The notes: generated by a model not told the origin, from the sequence alone. Shown: positions 51,143-59,928, counted from the first letter of the stretch. The stretch is 64,000 nucleotides of DNA from Brevibacillus_C sp046036945 (GCF_046036945.1 NZ_JBJQOQ010000004.1:62001-126000); one strand, 5' to 3'. Program-made: numbers and translations.

Positions 51143-51802
51143 GTGACACAAGATTTCAGTTGGATTCATATCATCCCGATCCTGAAGGGTGCATGGCTGA
51201 CGATTCAACTTTGTTTCTTTTCCTTGCTCTTTGGCGGGATCATCGGGGTCATTCTCGGCTTGGCAGCGACATCCAAAAACAAGCTGGCAAACGTCCTCTC
51301 CGGATTGTATATCAGGCTGGTCAGAGGTGTTCCGCTGCTCGTCATCATCTTCCTGGTTTACTTCGCACTCCCCATGCTCAACATCGGGATCAATTTTTCC
51401 AAAGGGTTTTCCGCTGTCCTGGCCCTCTCCGTCTATGCCGGCGCATACATGGGCGAGATCGTCAGAGGCGGCATCCAATCCGTTCCCAAAGGACAATTTG
51501 AAGCTGCCGAAGCATTGGGGATGAGCTACTTCCAAAAGTTCCGGCACGTGATCGTTCCGCAGGCGCTCAAATACATCATTCCGCCTGGCATTGGATTTTT
51601 TATCGCGCTGATCAAGGATTCGTCCCTGGTTTCCATCATTGGATACATCGATCTGACGAAGGCGGGAAAAGTCGTCAGCAATCTCACTTTTAACCCGATC
51701 GCTTCATTCCTGGTCGTGGCAGCTGTCTATTTTGTCATCTGTTTCGGATTGTCGAAGGCAGCGTACTACTTTGAAAGAAGATTTTTGCAGACGAATGTGT
51801 AG
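51143..51802 (+). CDS. Amino acid ABC transporter permease (second subunit)
   Basis: 219 residues of the HisQM family. Seen: ILKGAWLTIQLCFFSLLFGG, YIRLVRGVPLLVIIFLVYF and the EAA loop EAAEALGMSYFQKFRHVIVPQA. GTG start after GGGGAGGGG. The two permeases probably form a heterodimer. Confidence 0.9.
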   Translation: MTQDFSWIHIIPILKGAWLTIQLCFFSLLFGGIIGVILGLAATSKNKLANVLSGLYIRLVRGVPLLVIIFLVYFALPMLNIGINFSKGFSAVLALSVYAGAYMGEIVRGGIQSVPKGQFEAAEALGMSYFQKFRHVIVPQALKYIIPPGIGFFIALIKDSSLVSIIGYIDLTKAGKVVSNLTFNPIASFLVVAAVYFVICFGLSKAAYYFERRFLQTNV

Positions 51803-51849
51803 GCTCTGCGCTCAGCCGCGAAGGCATGGAAAGGGAGGGAAGAATCCGC

Positions 51850-52575
51850 ATGAATATTCAAGTGAAAAATTTGCATAAAAGCTATGGCAAGCTGGAGGTC
51901 TTAAAAGGAATCGACTGTCAGATCCGGGAGGGCGAGGTCGTTTGCGTCATCGGTCCCTCGGGGTCCGGGAAGAGCACGTTCCTCCGCTGCCTCAACCTGC
52001 TGGAGGAGATCACCAGCGGCCAGGTGCTGATCGGGGATTACGATCTCACCCACGGGAAGACGGACATCAACAAGGTGCGGACGGAAGTAGGCATGGTGTT
52101 TCAGCAGTTCAACCTGTTCCCGCACAAGACAGCGATCGAGAATGTCATGCTGGCGCCGGTGATCGTGAAAAACGTGCCGAAGGAAGCGGCACGGACAAGG
52201 GCTCTCGAGCTGCTGGACAAGGTCGGTTTGAAAGAGAAGGCGAATGCCTATCCGGGCAATCTTTCAGGGGGGCAAATGCAGCGCGTGGCGATCGCCCGGG
52301 CCTTGGCGATGGATCCCAAGATCATGCTGTTCGACGAGCCGACTTCGGCACTCGACCCTGAACTGGTCGGGGAAGTATTGAACGTCATGAAGGATTTGGC
52401 CCGGGAAGGGATGACGATGGTGGTGGTCACGCATGAAATGGGCTTTGCCCGCGAGGTTGCCGACCGGGTGATCTTCATGGACCAGGGCTACATTATCGAG
52501 GAAGGGAATCCGGAGGAGATATTCCAGGCTCCCAAAAACGAGCGGACGCAATCCTTCCTGCGAAAGGTGATCTAA
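51850..52575 (+). CDS. Amino acid ABC transporter ATP-binding protein (GlnQ type)
   Basis: 241 residues from the ATG at 51850 (GGGAGGGAAG precedes; an ATG at 51826 overlaps that site). Seen: Walker A GPSGSGKST, Q-loop VFQQFNLFPHKT, signature LSGGQMQRVAIARAL, Walker B IMLFDEPTSALDPEL, switch His VTHEMGFA. It abuts the next gene (TAAATG). Confidence 0.95.
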   Translation: MNIQVKNLHKSYGKLEVLKGIDCQIREGEVVCVIGPSGSGKSTFLRCLNLLEEITSGQVLIGDYDLTHGKTDINKVRTEVGMVFQQFNLFPHKTAIENVMLAPVIVKNVPKEAARTRALELLDKVGLKEKANAYPGNLSGGQMQRVAIARALAMDPKIMLFDEPTSALDPELVGEVLNVMKDLAREGMTMVVVTHEMGFAREVADRVIFMDQGYIIEEGNPEEIFQAPKNERTQSFLRKVI

Positions 52576-53535
52576 ATGAACAACTTTACAATAGGAATCA
52601 CCGATTGCGACCATCCGTCGGTTGAAATTGAACGGCATGTCATCGACGGTGCTTCGGGGCAGATGGTTCTGCATCAATGCAAAACAGAAGCGGACGTGAT
52701 TCGCGAGTGCTGGGATGCCGACGGCCTGTTGAACCAATACGCGCCCTTGACGCGAAACGTGTTGAGCCAACTGCCGCGCTGCAAAGTCATCGTCCGCTAT
52801 GGCGTCGGTGTAAACAACGTAGATATTCAGGCGGCGACTGATTATGGGATTCAGATTTGCAACGTGCCCGATTACGGCGTCGATGAAGTGTCTGATCACG
52901 CACTGGCGCTGCTGTATACGCTGGCGAGAAAGACGCTGCTGCTCGGCAATGCGGTACGCCGGGGCGAATGGGAGTTCAGTATCTCACGTCCCATCTTGCG
53001 GCTCAGGGGCCAGACTGTCGGAGTGGTCGGACTGGGGCGGATCGGGAGAGCTTTTGCCGAGAAGGCCCACGGGGCGGGTTTTAAGGTGATCGGCTGCGAT
53101 CACCGGGAGGATCTGCCGGACCCGCAGCCTTTTGTCGAGCGGGTTAGTTTTGCAGCGCTGCTGGAGCGCTCCGATTTCGTCTCGATCCACTGTCCTTTGA
53201 CGGAAGCGACGAAATACCTGTTTGCCGAGAGTCAATTGCGGGCGATGAAGCCCTCCGCCTACCTCATTAACACGGCACGCGGATCGATTGTTCATGAGGG
53301 TGCCCTGGATCGGGCGCTCACGGAAGGGTGGATCGCCGGAGCGGCGCTTGATGTGATGGAGTTGGAGCCCCCGGCGCCGGATAACCCTCTGGTAAAGCAT
53401 GAGTCATGTATCTTGACGCCGCATGTCGCCTGGTATTCGGAACAAGCCTTCGATGAATTGAAGCGCAAGGCGGCCGAGGAAGCGATTCGCGTCTTGTCGG
53501 GACAAGAACCGCGCTACCCGGTGAATCAGTTGTAG
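52576..53535 (+). CDS. D-isomer-specific 2-hydroxyacid dehydrogenase (C-terminal-binding-protein/PGDH type)
   Basis: 319 residues. Seen: a catalytic domain flanking a Rossmann domain with VGVVGLGRIGRAFAEKA, RYGVGVNNVD, the catalytic Arg in NTARGSIVHEGAL, Glu in DVMELEPP, and the His in TPHVAWYS. The family reversibly oxidises D-2-hydroxyacids to 2-oxo acids with NAD(H). In this operon it may reduce the 2-oxo acid formed by the aminotransferase or oxidise a related hydroxy acid. Confidence 0.85.
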   Translation: MNNFTIGITDCDHPSVEIERHVIDGASGQMVLHQCKTEADVIRECWDADGLLNQYAPLTRNVLSQLPRCKVIVRYGVGVNNVDIQAATDYGIQICNVPDYGVDEVSDHALALLYTLARKTLLLGNAVRRGEWEFSISRPILRLRGQTVGVVGLGRIGRAFAEKAHGAGFKVIGCDHREDLPDPQPFVERVSFAALLERSDFVSIHCPLTEATKYLFAESQLRAMKPSAYLINTARGSIVHEGALDRALTEGWIAGAALDVMELEPPAPDNPLVKHESCILTPHVAWYSEQAFDELKRKAAEEAIRVLSGQEPRYPVNQL

Positions 53536-53546
53536 GAGGAATGAGT

Positions 53547-54608
53547 GTGAGTCTTTTGAATAAAATGAGCAGTGTGGTCTATCACGATGCGAGGCAAATA
53601 CAAGTAGAACAGACAGAAAGGCCGACTCCTCCTGAAGGGTGGGCGCTGGTCAAGGTGAGTTATGCCGGTATCTGTGGAACCGATCTCAACATCTACGTCG
53701 GAGCCCATCCGCGAGCAAAGGGGCCGCTGGTCATCGGGCATGAGCTTTCCGGAACGCTGATAGAAGGTCATCCCGAACTGGCGGCAGGAACGCCGGTTAC
53801 GATACGGCCGCTTTTATTCTGCGGAGAATGTGTGCCTTGCCAGACGGGAATGAGTCATGTCTGCAAGGATTTGAAGCTGGTGGGAATCGATCGCGACGGG
53901 GCCATGGCGGAGTATGTGATCGCGCCGGTCGAGACGATCCACGCACTGCCTGAGGGCGTATCGCTGAAATTGGGCGCTTTGATTGAGCCGCTGGCGGTAG
54001 GCGTCCATGCGGTCCGACAAGCAGGGTTCACCCCCGGCGATACGGCATTGGTCATCGGAGCCGGGCCGATCGGCATGTGTGTAGCCGTGTCCCTGAAGCT
54101 GCTGGGCGCTGGCCGGGTGATCGTGGCCGAAACGAACCGCTTTCGGCTGGAAATGGCGGCAGAATTGGGATTTGAGACGATAGATCCGGAAGCGGGCGGA
54201 ATCGCGGAGCAGCTTCTAGCGAAGACAGCAGGAAACGGGTCCGATTTTACCTTTGATTGCGCCGGCCACCCTTCCGTCTCGGAAATCCTGACCCAGGTGA
54301 CGAAGGTACGGGGGACTGCCGTAGTTGTCGCGGCATACAAAAAGCCTGCGCCGATTGATCTGCTGCAGGCCATGTTCAAGGAGATCACGCTAAAAGGCGT
54401 CCGGGTGTATACGCCGAAAGATTTTGAGATTGCCGCGCAGCTTCTCGGCAAGCCGTTTGACTTTGACAAGCTGATTACCCATGTCCTGCCGATGGAAGCC
54501 GTACAGAAAGGCTTTGACCTCTTGCTGTCCGGGGGGGATGCGGTCAAGGTCCTGATCCAAGTCGGGACTGAGGAAACAAGCAATCTGACAGGAGCTGATA
54601 GGCGTTGA
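53547..54608 (+). CDS. Zinc-dependent medium-chain dehydrogenase
   Basis: 353 residues from the GTG at 53547 (GTAGGAGGA gives 7-base spacing; the ATG at 53541 is too close). Seen: catalytic zinc region AGICGTDLN and GHELSG, the structural zinc cluster CGECVPCQTGMSHVC, and Rossmann ALVIGAGPIGMCVAVS. Similar to sorbitol/threonine/L-idonate dehydrogenases. It probably oxidises a hydroxyl of a sugar acid or hydroxy amino acid with NAD+. The next gene overlaps by 4 bases. Confidence 0.9.
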   Translation: MSLLNKMSSVVYHDARQIQVEQTERPTPPEGWALVKVSYAGICGTDLNIYVGAHPRAKGPLVIGHELSGTLIEGHPELAAGTPVTIRPLLFCGECVPCQTGMSHVCKDLKLVGIDRDGAMAEYVIAPVETIHALPEGVSLKLGALIEPLAVGVHAVRQAGFTPGDTALVIGAGPIGMCVAVSLKLLGAGRVIVAETNRFRLEMAAELGFETIDPEAGGIAEQLLAKTAGNGSDFTFDCAGHPSVSEILTQVTKVRGTAVVVAAYKKPAPIDLLQAMFKEITLKGVRVYTPKDFEIAAQLLGKPFDFDKLITHVLPMEAVQKGFDLLLSGGDAVKVLIQVGTEETSNLTGADRR

Positions 54609-55360
54609 GCATGTTCGATCTTCATGGACAGGTGGCCGTCGTCACGGGAGCGACGAGAGGGCTTGGCCAGGCGATGGCGCTGGCTTTGGCGGAGGCGGGC
54701 GCAGATATTGCCCTGCTCGCGAGAAGCGCTTCCGCTTCAACCACAAAGCAGATGATTGAAGAGCTTGGGCGCCGCTGTGAAGTGATCTTGTGCGATCTTG
54801 CCGACATGAATCAGGTGAGGCATGTGATGGACCAGGTAGATGACGCGTTCGGGCGGGTGGATATCCTGGTGAACAATGGGGGGATTCAACGCCGCTCCCC
54901 TGCTGTGCAATTCCCGGAGGAGGACTGGGACGATGTGCTCGATGTCAACCTGAAAACCGTCTTTTTGCTGTGTCAGCAGGCCGGCCGCCGGATGATCGCC
55001 CAGGGGCGGGGGAAGATCATCAACATCGCTTCCGTGTTGTCGTTTCAGGGCGGGATGACAGTCCCCGCCTATGCCGCGGCAAAAGGAGGCGCCGTCCAGT
55101 TGACCAAGGCGCTGGCAAACGAATGGGCCGCCCTTGGGATCAATGTAAATGCCATTGCACCAGGGTATATGGATACGGAGATGAATGAAGCGCTCAGGCA
55201 GAATGAATCGCGAAACCGGCAGATTCTGGAGAGAATTCCGGCAGGGCGCTGGGGCAATCCGGACGATCTCAAGGGTAGCGTCGTCTTTCTCGCTTCACGG
55301 GCCTCCGACTACGTGCATGGCCATGTACTCACGGTAGATGGAGGATGGCTGGGCAGATAG
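54605..55360 (+). CDS. KduD-like short-chain dehydrogenase
   Basis: 251 residues. Seen: TGATRGLGQAMA, NNGG (variant of NNAG, about residue 91), the catalytic Ser in NIASVLSF and YAAAKGG, and the C-terminal SDYVHGHVLTVDGGWLGR. IQRRSPAVQFPEEDWDDVLD and the C-terminus are typical of 2-deoxy-D-gluconate 3-dehydrogenase/KduD enzymes, which interconvert keto-deoxy-uronate intermediates. TTG start at 54605 overlaps the preceding stop. Supports a sugar-acid route. Confidence 0.85.
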   Translation: MSMFDLHGQVAVVTGATRGLGQAMALALAEAGADIALLARSASASTTKQMIEELGRRCEVILCDLADMNQVRHVMDQVDDAFGRVDILVNNGGIQRRSPAVQFPEEDWDDVLDVNLKTVFLLCQQAGRRMIAQGRGKIINIASVLSFQGGMTVPAYAAAKGGAVQLTKALANEWAALGINVNAIAPGYMDTEMNEALRQNESRNRQILERIPAGRWGNPDDLKGSVVFLASRASDYVHGHVLTVDGGWLGR

Positions 55361-55396
55361 ATTATTCCAGCACATGTTGAGGGAGGTGGGCCAAAA

Positions 55397-56341
55397 TTGG
55401 ACGTGGTAACAATCGGAGAAACGATGGTGCTCTTTACTCCAGGGTCGACAGGTCCGCTTCGCTATATCAGTACCTTTGAAAAAACCATCGGCGGAGCGGA
55501 ATCAAATGTAGCGATCGCCCTGTCGCGGCTGGGCCATCAGGTTGGCTGGATCAGCCGGCTGGGCGATGATGAATTCGGCTTGTACGTTCGCAATTACATC
55601 CGCGGCGAGGGTGTGGACACTTCCCGGGTGGTGTTCGATGGCACGTATCCCACGGCGGTTTTTTTCAAGGAGCGGCAAGCGGGTGGAGAACCCAAGGTCT
55701 ATTATTACCGCAGAGGGTCGGCGGCAAGCTGGATGACTCCGGCTGATCTGGACGAAGCGTATATCGCCAAGGCCAGGTTCCTTCATCTGACGGGAATCAC
55801 GGCAGCGCTCAGCCCCACCTGCCGGGACACGCTTTACCGGGCGATTGAGATCGCGCGAAGCCACGGGCTCACTGTGGTTTTCGATCCCAATATCCGGCTG
55901 AAGCTCTGGTCCAGGGAAGAGGCAAGCAAAGTATTGATGGATCTTGCCAGCCGCTGTGATATCGTGATGCCGGGCATCGAAGAGGGAGAGATCATGACTG
56001 AGGAAGCGGAGCCGGAAAAAATCGCCGGGCGGCTTCTGCAGGGCGGCGCCAAAGTCGTCGTACTGAAGCTGGGCGAAAAAGGGGCCTATTACGCTGCCGG
56101 TGAGCAGGCGGAGTACGTAGCCGGGTATCCTGTGCGGCAGATCGTGGATCCGATCGGCGCGGGAGACGGCTTTGCCGCCGGTTTTTTGTCCGGCCTGATC
56201 CGCGGCTGGTCCTACCGGGAAGCCGTTGCACTGGGGAATCGGGTGGGCGCATACGCGTTAACGGTGGCAGGTGACGTGGAAGGGTATCCATCCTGGGAGC
56301 AGATTGCCCCCGATAGCGGGAAAAAAGAGGTATTCCGATAG
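55397..56341 (+). CDS. PfkB family sugar kinase, 2-keto-3-deoxygluconate kinase-like
   Basis: 314 residues. Seen: GETMVLFTPG at the N-terminus, the first PfkB signature GGAESNVAIALSRLG, YYYRRGSAASWM (substrate loop typical of KDG kinases), and the second signature DPIGAGDGFAAGF with the catalytic Asp. It phosphorylates a sugar or keto-sugar acid with ATP; 2-keto-3-deoxygluconate is the most likely substrate given neighbours. TTG start after GGGAGGTGG. Confidence 0.9.
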   Translation: MDVVTIGETMVLFTPGSTGPLRYISTFEKTIGGAESNVAIALSRLGHQVGWISRLGDDEFGLYVRNYIRGEGVDTSRVVFDGTYPTAVFFKERQAGGEPKVYYYRRGSAASWMTPADLDEAYIAKARFLHLTGITAALSPTCRDTLYRAIEIARSHGLTVVFDPNIRLKLWSREEASKVLMDLASRCDIVMPGIEEGEIMTEEAEPEKIAGRLLQGGAKVVVLKLGEKGAYYAAGEQAEYVAGYPVRQIVDPIGAGDGFAAGFLSGLIRGWSYREAVALGNRVGAYALTVAGDVEGYPSWEQIAPDSGKKEVFR

Positions 56342-56404
56342 GGTTGGGCGAAGCAGTATGTGGCGGCGATTCAAGCGGCCCGTCAGCAAAGGGGGAGAGC
56401 GAAT

Positions 56405-57169
56405 TTGGTGCAAAACTCATTCAAGAACAAGCTGAAGGCGGGAGATTGCGTCTATGGAACTTGGCTGCGAATGACCTCGCCCATCGTCGTGGAGGCTTTG
56501 GGGAGCGTCGGCTTCGACTTTCTGCACGTCGATATGGAGCACAGCGCAATCGATCTGCAGATGCTGGATTACATGGTGCTGGCCGGGACTGTACAGAACC
56601 TCCCGCTCGTTGTCAGAACGGCAACCCAAAATCCGGCCGATCTGTACCGGATGATGGATCTTGGGGTTTCTTCCTTTATACTGCCGAGGATCGAGACAGC
56701 CGAACAGTGCGAAAAACTGTTGGCAGGAGCCAGGTACGCGCCGGCAGGGACGAGAGGACTGGGCGGACCGGTACGGGCCAACCGTTGGGGAATGACTCCG
56801 TTGGAGCAGCATCTTGCAGAAGCGCAGCAAGAGACCGCGATGATTATTCAGATCGAATCGGAAGCCGGCTTGGCCAATTTGGAATCGATCCTGGAGGTTC
56901 CCGGCATCGATGTCGTCTATATCGGGCCGATGGATCTATCGCAGGCTTTAGGGTACCCCGGGCAGGTGGAACATCCCAAGGTAAAAGCGACCATCCAATC
57001 GATGACGGAAACCATCCGCAAAAAAGGCATTGCCGTCGGGATTCATGCCTCCAACACCGAACAGGCGAAGGAATGGGCGGCCCAAGGTGTCCAATACTTT
57101 ACCGTTGGCATGGATGTAAGTCTGCTGCAATCAGCCGGGCGGTCTCTGGTGGACAGCCTGAAAAAATAG
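56405..57169 (+). CDS. HpcH/HpaI family class II aldolase
   Basis: About 254 residues from the TTG at 56405 or GTG at 56408 (GGGGGAGAG upstream); an in-frame start at 56360 precedes that site. Seen: TWLRMTSPIVVEAL, the His in VDMEHSAID, the metal Glu region QIESEAGLANLESI, APAGTRGLGGPVRAN and VYIGPMDLSQALG. These metal-dependent aldolases cleave 2-keto-3-deoxy sugar acids or 2-keto-4-hydroxy acids to pyruvate plus an aldehyde. It ends the operon, fitting the last step after the kinase. Confidence 0.9.
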   Translation: MVQNSFKNKLKAGDCVYGTWLRMTSPIVVEALGSVGFDFLHVDMEHSAIDLQMLDYMVLAGTVQNLPLVVRTATQNPADLYRMMDLGVSSFILPRIETAEQCEKLLAGARYAPAGTRGLGGPVRANRWGMTPLEQHLAEAQQETAMIIQIESEAGLANLESILEVPGIDVVYIGPMDLSQALGYPGQVEHPKVKATIQSMTETIRKKGIAVGIHASNTEQAKEWAAQGVQYFTVGMDVSLLQSAGRSLVDSLKK

Positions 57170-57184
57170 CACACGAGATAAGAC

Positions 57185-57222
57185 AAGCTCCCTCGTTGCC
57201 GATGCCGGCAGGGGGAGCTTTT
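57185..57222 (+). terminator. Terminator of the amino-sugar-acid operon
   Basis: AAGCTCCCT pairs with AGGGGGAGCTT and an inner TGCCG/CGGCA stem extends it; followed by TTGATTTGG. Good stem, short T-tract. Confidence 0.75.
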
Positions 57223-57274
57223 GATTTGGATGTGATGCAGTCCTTCCGCTATAATCGGACAAGGGGTGTTAGAG

Positions 57275-57925
57275 ATGATTCAATAAAAGAAAAACGCTGC
57301 CGCTGCAATCATCGTCGTTCATGAAATTTACGGACTCAATCCGCATATGCTGAAGGTTTGCCAAACCCTTTCCGAACATGGTTTTGACGTCCTCTGTCCC
57401 GATTTGCTGGAGCGAGAGTCGCATTTTGAATACGCTCAAGAGGAAGAGGCCTATCGATATTTTTCGGAAGAGATAGGTTTCCCCAAGGCCTGTCTCAAGG
57501 TAAAACAATTGATAGAAGACATGAAGAATCAGTATGAAAAAATATTTGTCCTCGGATACAGCGTTGGCGCGACGTTTGCCTGGATGTGTAGTGAAGAGCG
57601 GCTGCTTGACGGGATCATCGGGTATTATGGGTCGCGCATTAGGGTCTATTTGGAAATCAATCCCCGCTGCCCTGTGCTGCTGTTCTTTCCGCAAAATGAA
57701 AAATCGTTTCATGTGGACGAGGTCATGGCAGTTGTCAGTGACAAGGACAATGTCGAGGCGCACAAGTTGAGCGGGAACCACGGATTTAGCGACCCGTATT
57801 CTCCAAAATACGACGAACAGTCAGCCAAAGAAGCGTGTCAGTTGGCGATGGCTTTTCTTCGATCTCAGCTTCTGGCATCCGCTGCCATTTTGTCATACCG
57901 CTGCTCCTTTACCTACAACATGTAG
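57275..57925 (+). pseudogene. Dienelactone hydrolase family gene with stop at codon 4
   Basis: The natural ATG at 57275 follows AGGGGTGTTAGAG and a TATAAT at about 57251. It reads M-I-Q-stop (TAA at 57284-57286) and then stays open in the same frame as KKNAAAAIIVVHEIYGLNPHM, the classical DLH N-terminus. A single CAA-to-TAA change would explain it. Downstream, the nucleophile segment LGYSVGATF, DGIIGYYGSRI and the His in NHGFSDPY are intact. Translation might restart at the ATG at 57347, but that lacks a ribosome-binding site and loses the first strand. The C-terminal tail SAAILSYRCSFTYNM is unlike the family. Confidence 0.75.
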
Positions 57926-57963
57926 TTTTATATGAACCGAAATCATGTAGGCGCAAATGTCAA

Positions 57964-59355
57964 CTAGTTATTCGTGTTTTCCTCATCTGTTCGCGTACCG
58001 GACAGAACAGACTTGCCAATTCCAAAAGCGTAAAAACTAAGCACAACGATCCCCAGAAATACGATTCCCACAATAAGGGAGACGCGAGTATCGTCATTAA
58101 ACCACATGCCAACCAATACTAAAAGCAAAAAGGCAATGGTTGCGTAGTTTGTCACCGGAGCCAGAGGCATTTTGAATGGATGATGCTCCATTTCAGCTCC
58201 TTTTGCTTTTCTGAATCGGATTTGACTGATCAGAATGACAAACCAGGGGACCATACCGGGAAGCACACTCGCACTGTACACGTATACAAACAGATTCTCC
58301 GGTGCGATAAAGCTTAAGATGACGCCAATGCCTAAACCGACAAGCACGCCAATCGTTCCCAGCAGAGGCACGCCACGATGAGACAGCTTCGTAAATACTT
58401 TGGGGGCCTGCCCATTTATTCCTAATGTATAAAGCATCCGCCCTGCACTGTATATACCGCTGTTGCAGCCTGACATTGCCGCAGTGATGACGACAAAGTT
58501 AATCAGCCCGGCAGCTGCTGTGATGCCAATTTTCGCAAACGTTGCCACGAACGGGCTGCCGATGGCGTCTAATTGATCCCAGGGATACACCGTAACAATG
58601 ACAAAAATCGCGCCAATATAGAAGATCAAAATACGCCAGATAATGCTTTGAATGGCACTGGTTAACGTTTTCCGCGGGTCTTTTGCTTCGCCTGCCGTAA
58701 TCCCGATCAGTTCAACGCCTTGATACGCCCCGATCACAAGCGATAGCGCAAAGAAAAAGCCCGACCAGCCGCCGGCAAAGAAGCCCCCGTGTTCCCAAAG
58801 GTTGGCTAATCCAATCGCGTTTCCGCCGTTGCCGATTCCAAAGAAGATCAGACCAAACCCAGCGATTATCATCAATACAATTGTGACGATTTTGACCATC
58901 GCAAACCAAAACTCAAATTCACCAAACGATTTAACTGAAAACAAGTTCGCCGCACCGAGAATCACCATTGCGATCATGCCTGGTATCCAAGCGGGCAAAT
59001 CGGGGAACCAGTACTTCATATACGTCCCGACAGCGATGATTTCCGACATCCCGACGATCACCCACTGGAACCAGTTGCTCCAGGCCGTCAGATAACCGGC
59101 CAGGGGGTGAATGTACTTATGGCCAAAGGTCGCAAATGAACCTGCACTTGGTTCGACGTACAGCATTTCCCCCATAGCGCGCATGATGAAAAAGACGAAA
59201 ATTCCTGCAATCGCATACGCCAGCATGACCGACGGACCCGTCCATTTGATCGTGCTTACGGAACCCATAAATAAACCGACACCGATTGTGCCGCCCAATG
59301 CAATCATCTGAATATGACGAGCTTCGAGGCCTCTCTTCAATTCCTTGTTTTCCAC
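57964..59355 (-). CDS. APC-family amino acid permease (AapA/CycA-like)
   Basis: 463 residues, twelve helices. Seen: the N-terminal EARHIQMIALGGTIGVGLFMG, MGEMLYVEPSAGSFATF and GAYQGVELIGITAGEAKDPR, typical of the AAT subfamily of amino acid symporters (D-serine/D-alanine/glycine, proline or aromatic amino acids). Substrate cannot be assigned. Sequence is somewhat more AT-rich than neighbours. It converges on the broken DLH gene. Confidence 0.9.
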   Translation of the reverse strand: MENKELKRGLEARHIQMIALGGTIGVGLFMGSVSTIKWTGPSVMLAYAIAGIFVFFIMRAMGEMLYVEPSAGSFATFGHKYIHPLAGYLTAWSNWFQWVIVGMSEIIAVGTYMKYWFPDLPAWIPGMIAMVILGAANLFSVKSFGEFEFWFAMVKIVTIVLMIIAGFGLIFFGIGNGGNAIGLANLWEHGGFFAGGWSGFFFALSLVIGAYQGVELIGITAGEAKDPRKTLTSAIQSIIWRILIFYIGAIFVIVTVYPWDQLDAIGSPFVATFAKIGITAAAGLINFVVITAAMSGCNSGIYSAGRMLYTLGINGQAPKVFTKLSHRGVPLLGTIGVLVGLGIGVILSFIAPENLFVYVYSASVLPGMVPWFVILISQIRFRKAKGAEMEHHPFKMPLAPVTNYATIAFLLLVLVGMWFNDDTRVSLIVGIVFLGIVVLSFYAFGIGKSVLSGTRTDEENTNN

Positions 59356-59459
59356 TTTGCTTCCTCTTCTCTTTGCTGCTGATCGATAGTCATGTAGATT
59401 TCTAATAGTGAGAAAGAATTACTTGCATTGTAATATGTTTTTTTGATGAAAACAATTGT

Positions 59460-59651
59460 TCACACTAGAAAAACATTTGGTAATTCGGCATTGCTTTGTT
59501 CATTTCCGCGCTGGCGAAATCCCCATAGCTCCCGATCGTCCAGCTGGACGGGAAGCCGAACAGGTCTGACCAAGGCCAGATCCGGGCCTCCCGGCTGCCT
59601 GAGTATGGCCAGCTTGTCCGTCAGTGCATTTCGTACAAGGATTGTCATCAT
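59460..59651 (-). CDS. Small hypothetical protein
   Basis: 63-residue frame starting at ATG 59651 with a good AAAAGGAGAGGTACATC upstream. The product begins MMTILVRNALTDKLAIL and is rich in charged residues, without membrane segment or known motif. Lies in the 573-base gap between the divergent permease and ABC genes. The ribosome-binding site is its main support; the family is not recognised. Confidence 0.35.
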   Translation of the reverse strand: MMTILVRNALTDKLAILRQPGGPDLALVRPVRLPVQLDDRELWGFRQRGNEQSNAELPNVFLV

Positions 59652-59735
59652 GATGTACCTCTCCTTTTCAAACTGTAAGATAAGTAGAGAAAAAAGGAAA
59701 CCTTGCCACCAATTCATATTTTTAGAATAGTTGCA

Positions 59736-59765
59736 TTGACATTAATAGAAATAATAGGATATACT
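59736..59765 (+). promoter_or_regulatory. Strong promoter of the ABC importer operon
   Basis: TTGACA at 59736-59741, an 18-bp spacer and TATACT at 59760-59765, near consensus. The transcript would start around 59772, at the first arm of the structured leader. Confidence 0.75.
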
Positions 59766-59771
59766 TTGGTA

Positions 59772-59928
59772 AAAGTTGAACGATGATAAGCGTTACGGTT
59801 AGGCGGAGAAATGGAGAAACCCTTACCCGTAAACACAGTGTCCTCAAGGGGCGGCGTGTTTATATTGGGGAAGGGTTTCTTTTTTCGTATCGTTCAACGT
59901 AACTAAACAAGAAAGAGGGGTTTTATGC
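59772..59928 (+). ncRNA. Structured leader RNA, candidate riboswitch/attenuator
   Basis: Between the promoter and the ABC binding-protein gene. Nested complementary pairs: GTTGAACGAT (59775-59784) with ATCGTTCAAC (59889-59898); GAAACCCTTACCC (59816-59828) with GGGGAAGGGTTTC (59867-59879, one bulged A); TAAACAC (59830-59836) with GTGTTTA (59856-59862); and a small CCT/GGG hairpin inside. The second stem is followed by TTTTTT (59880-59885) like an intrinsic terminator. I cannot match it to a riboswitch class I know; it looks like a metabolite- or ion-responsive attenuator. Confidence 0.6.
59816..59886 (+). terminator. Terminator-like hairpin inside the leader
   Basis: GAAACCCTTACCC with GGGGAAGGGTTTC forms about 12 pairs with a large structured loop (TAAACAC/GTGTTTA), followed by TCTTTTTTC. 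It would stop transcription 43 bases before the first gene unless an alternative fold forms. Confidence 0.6.
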
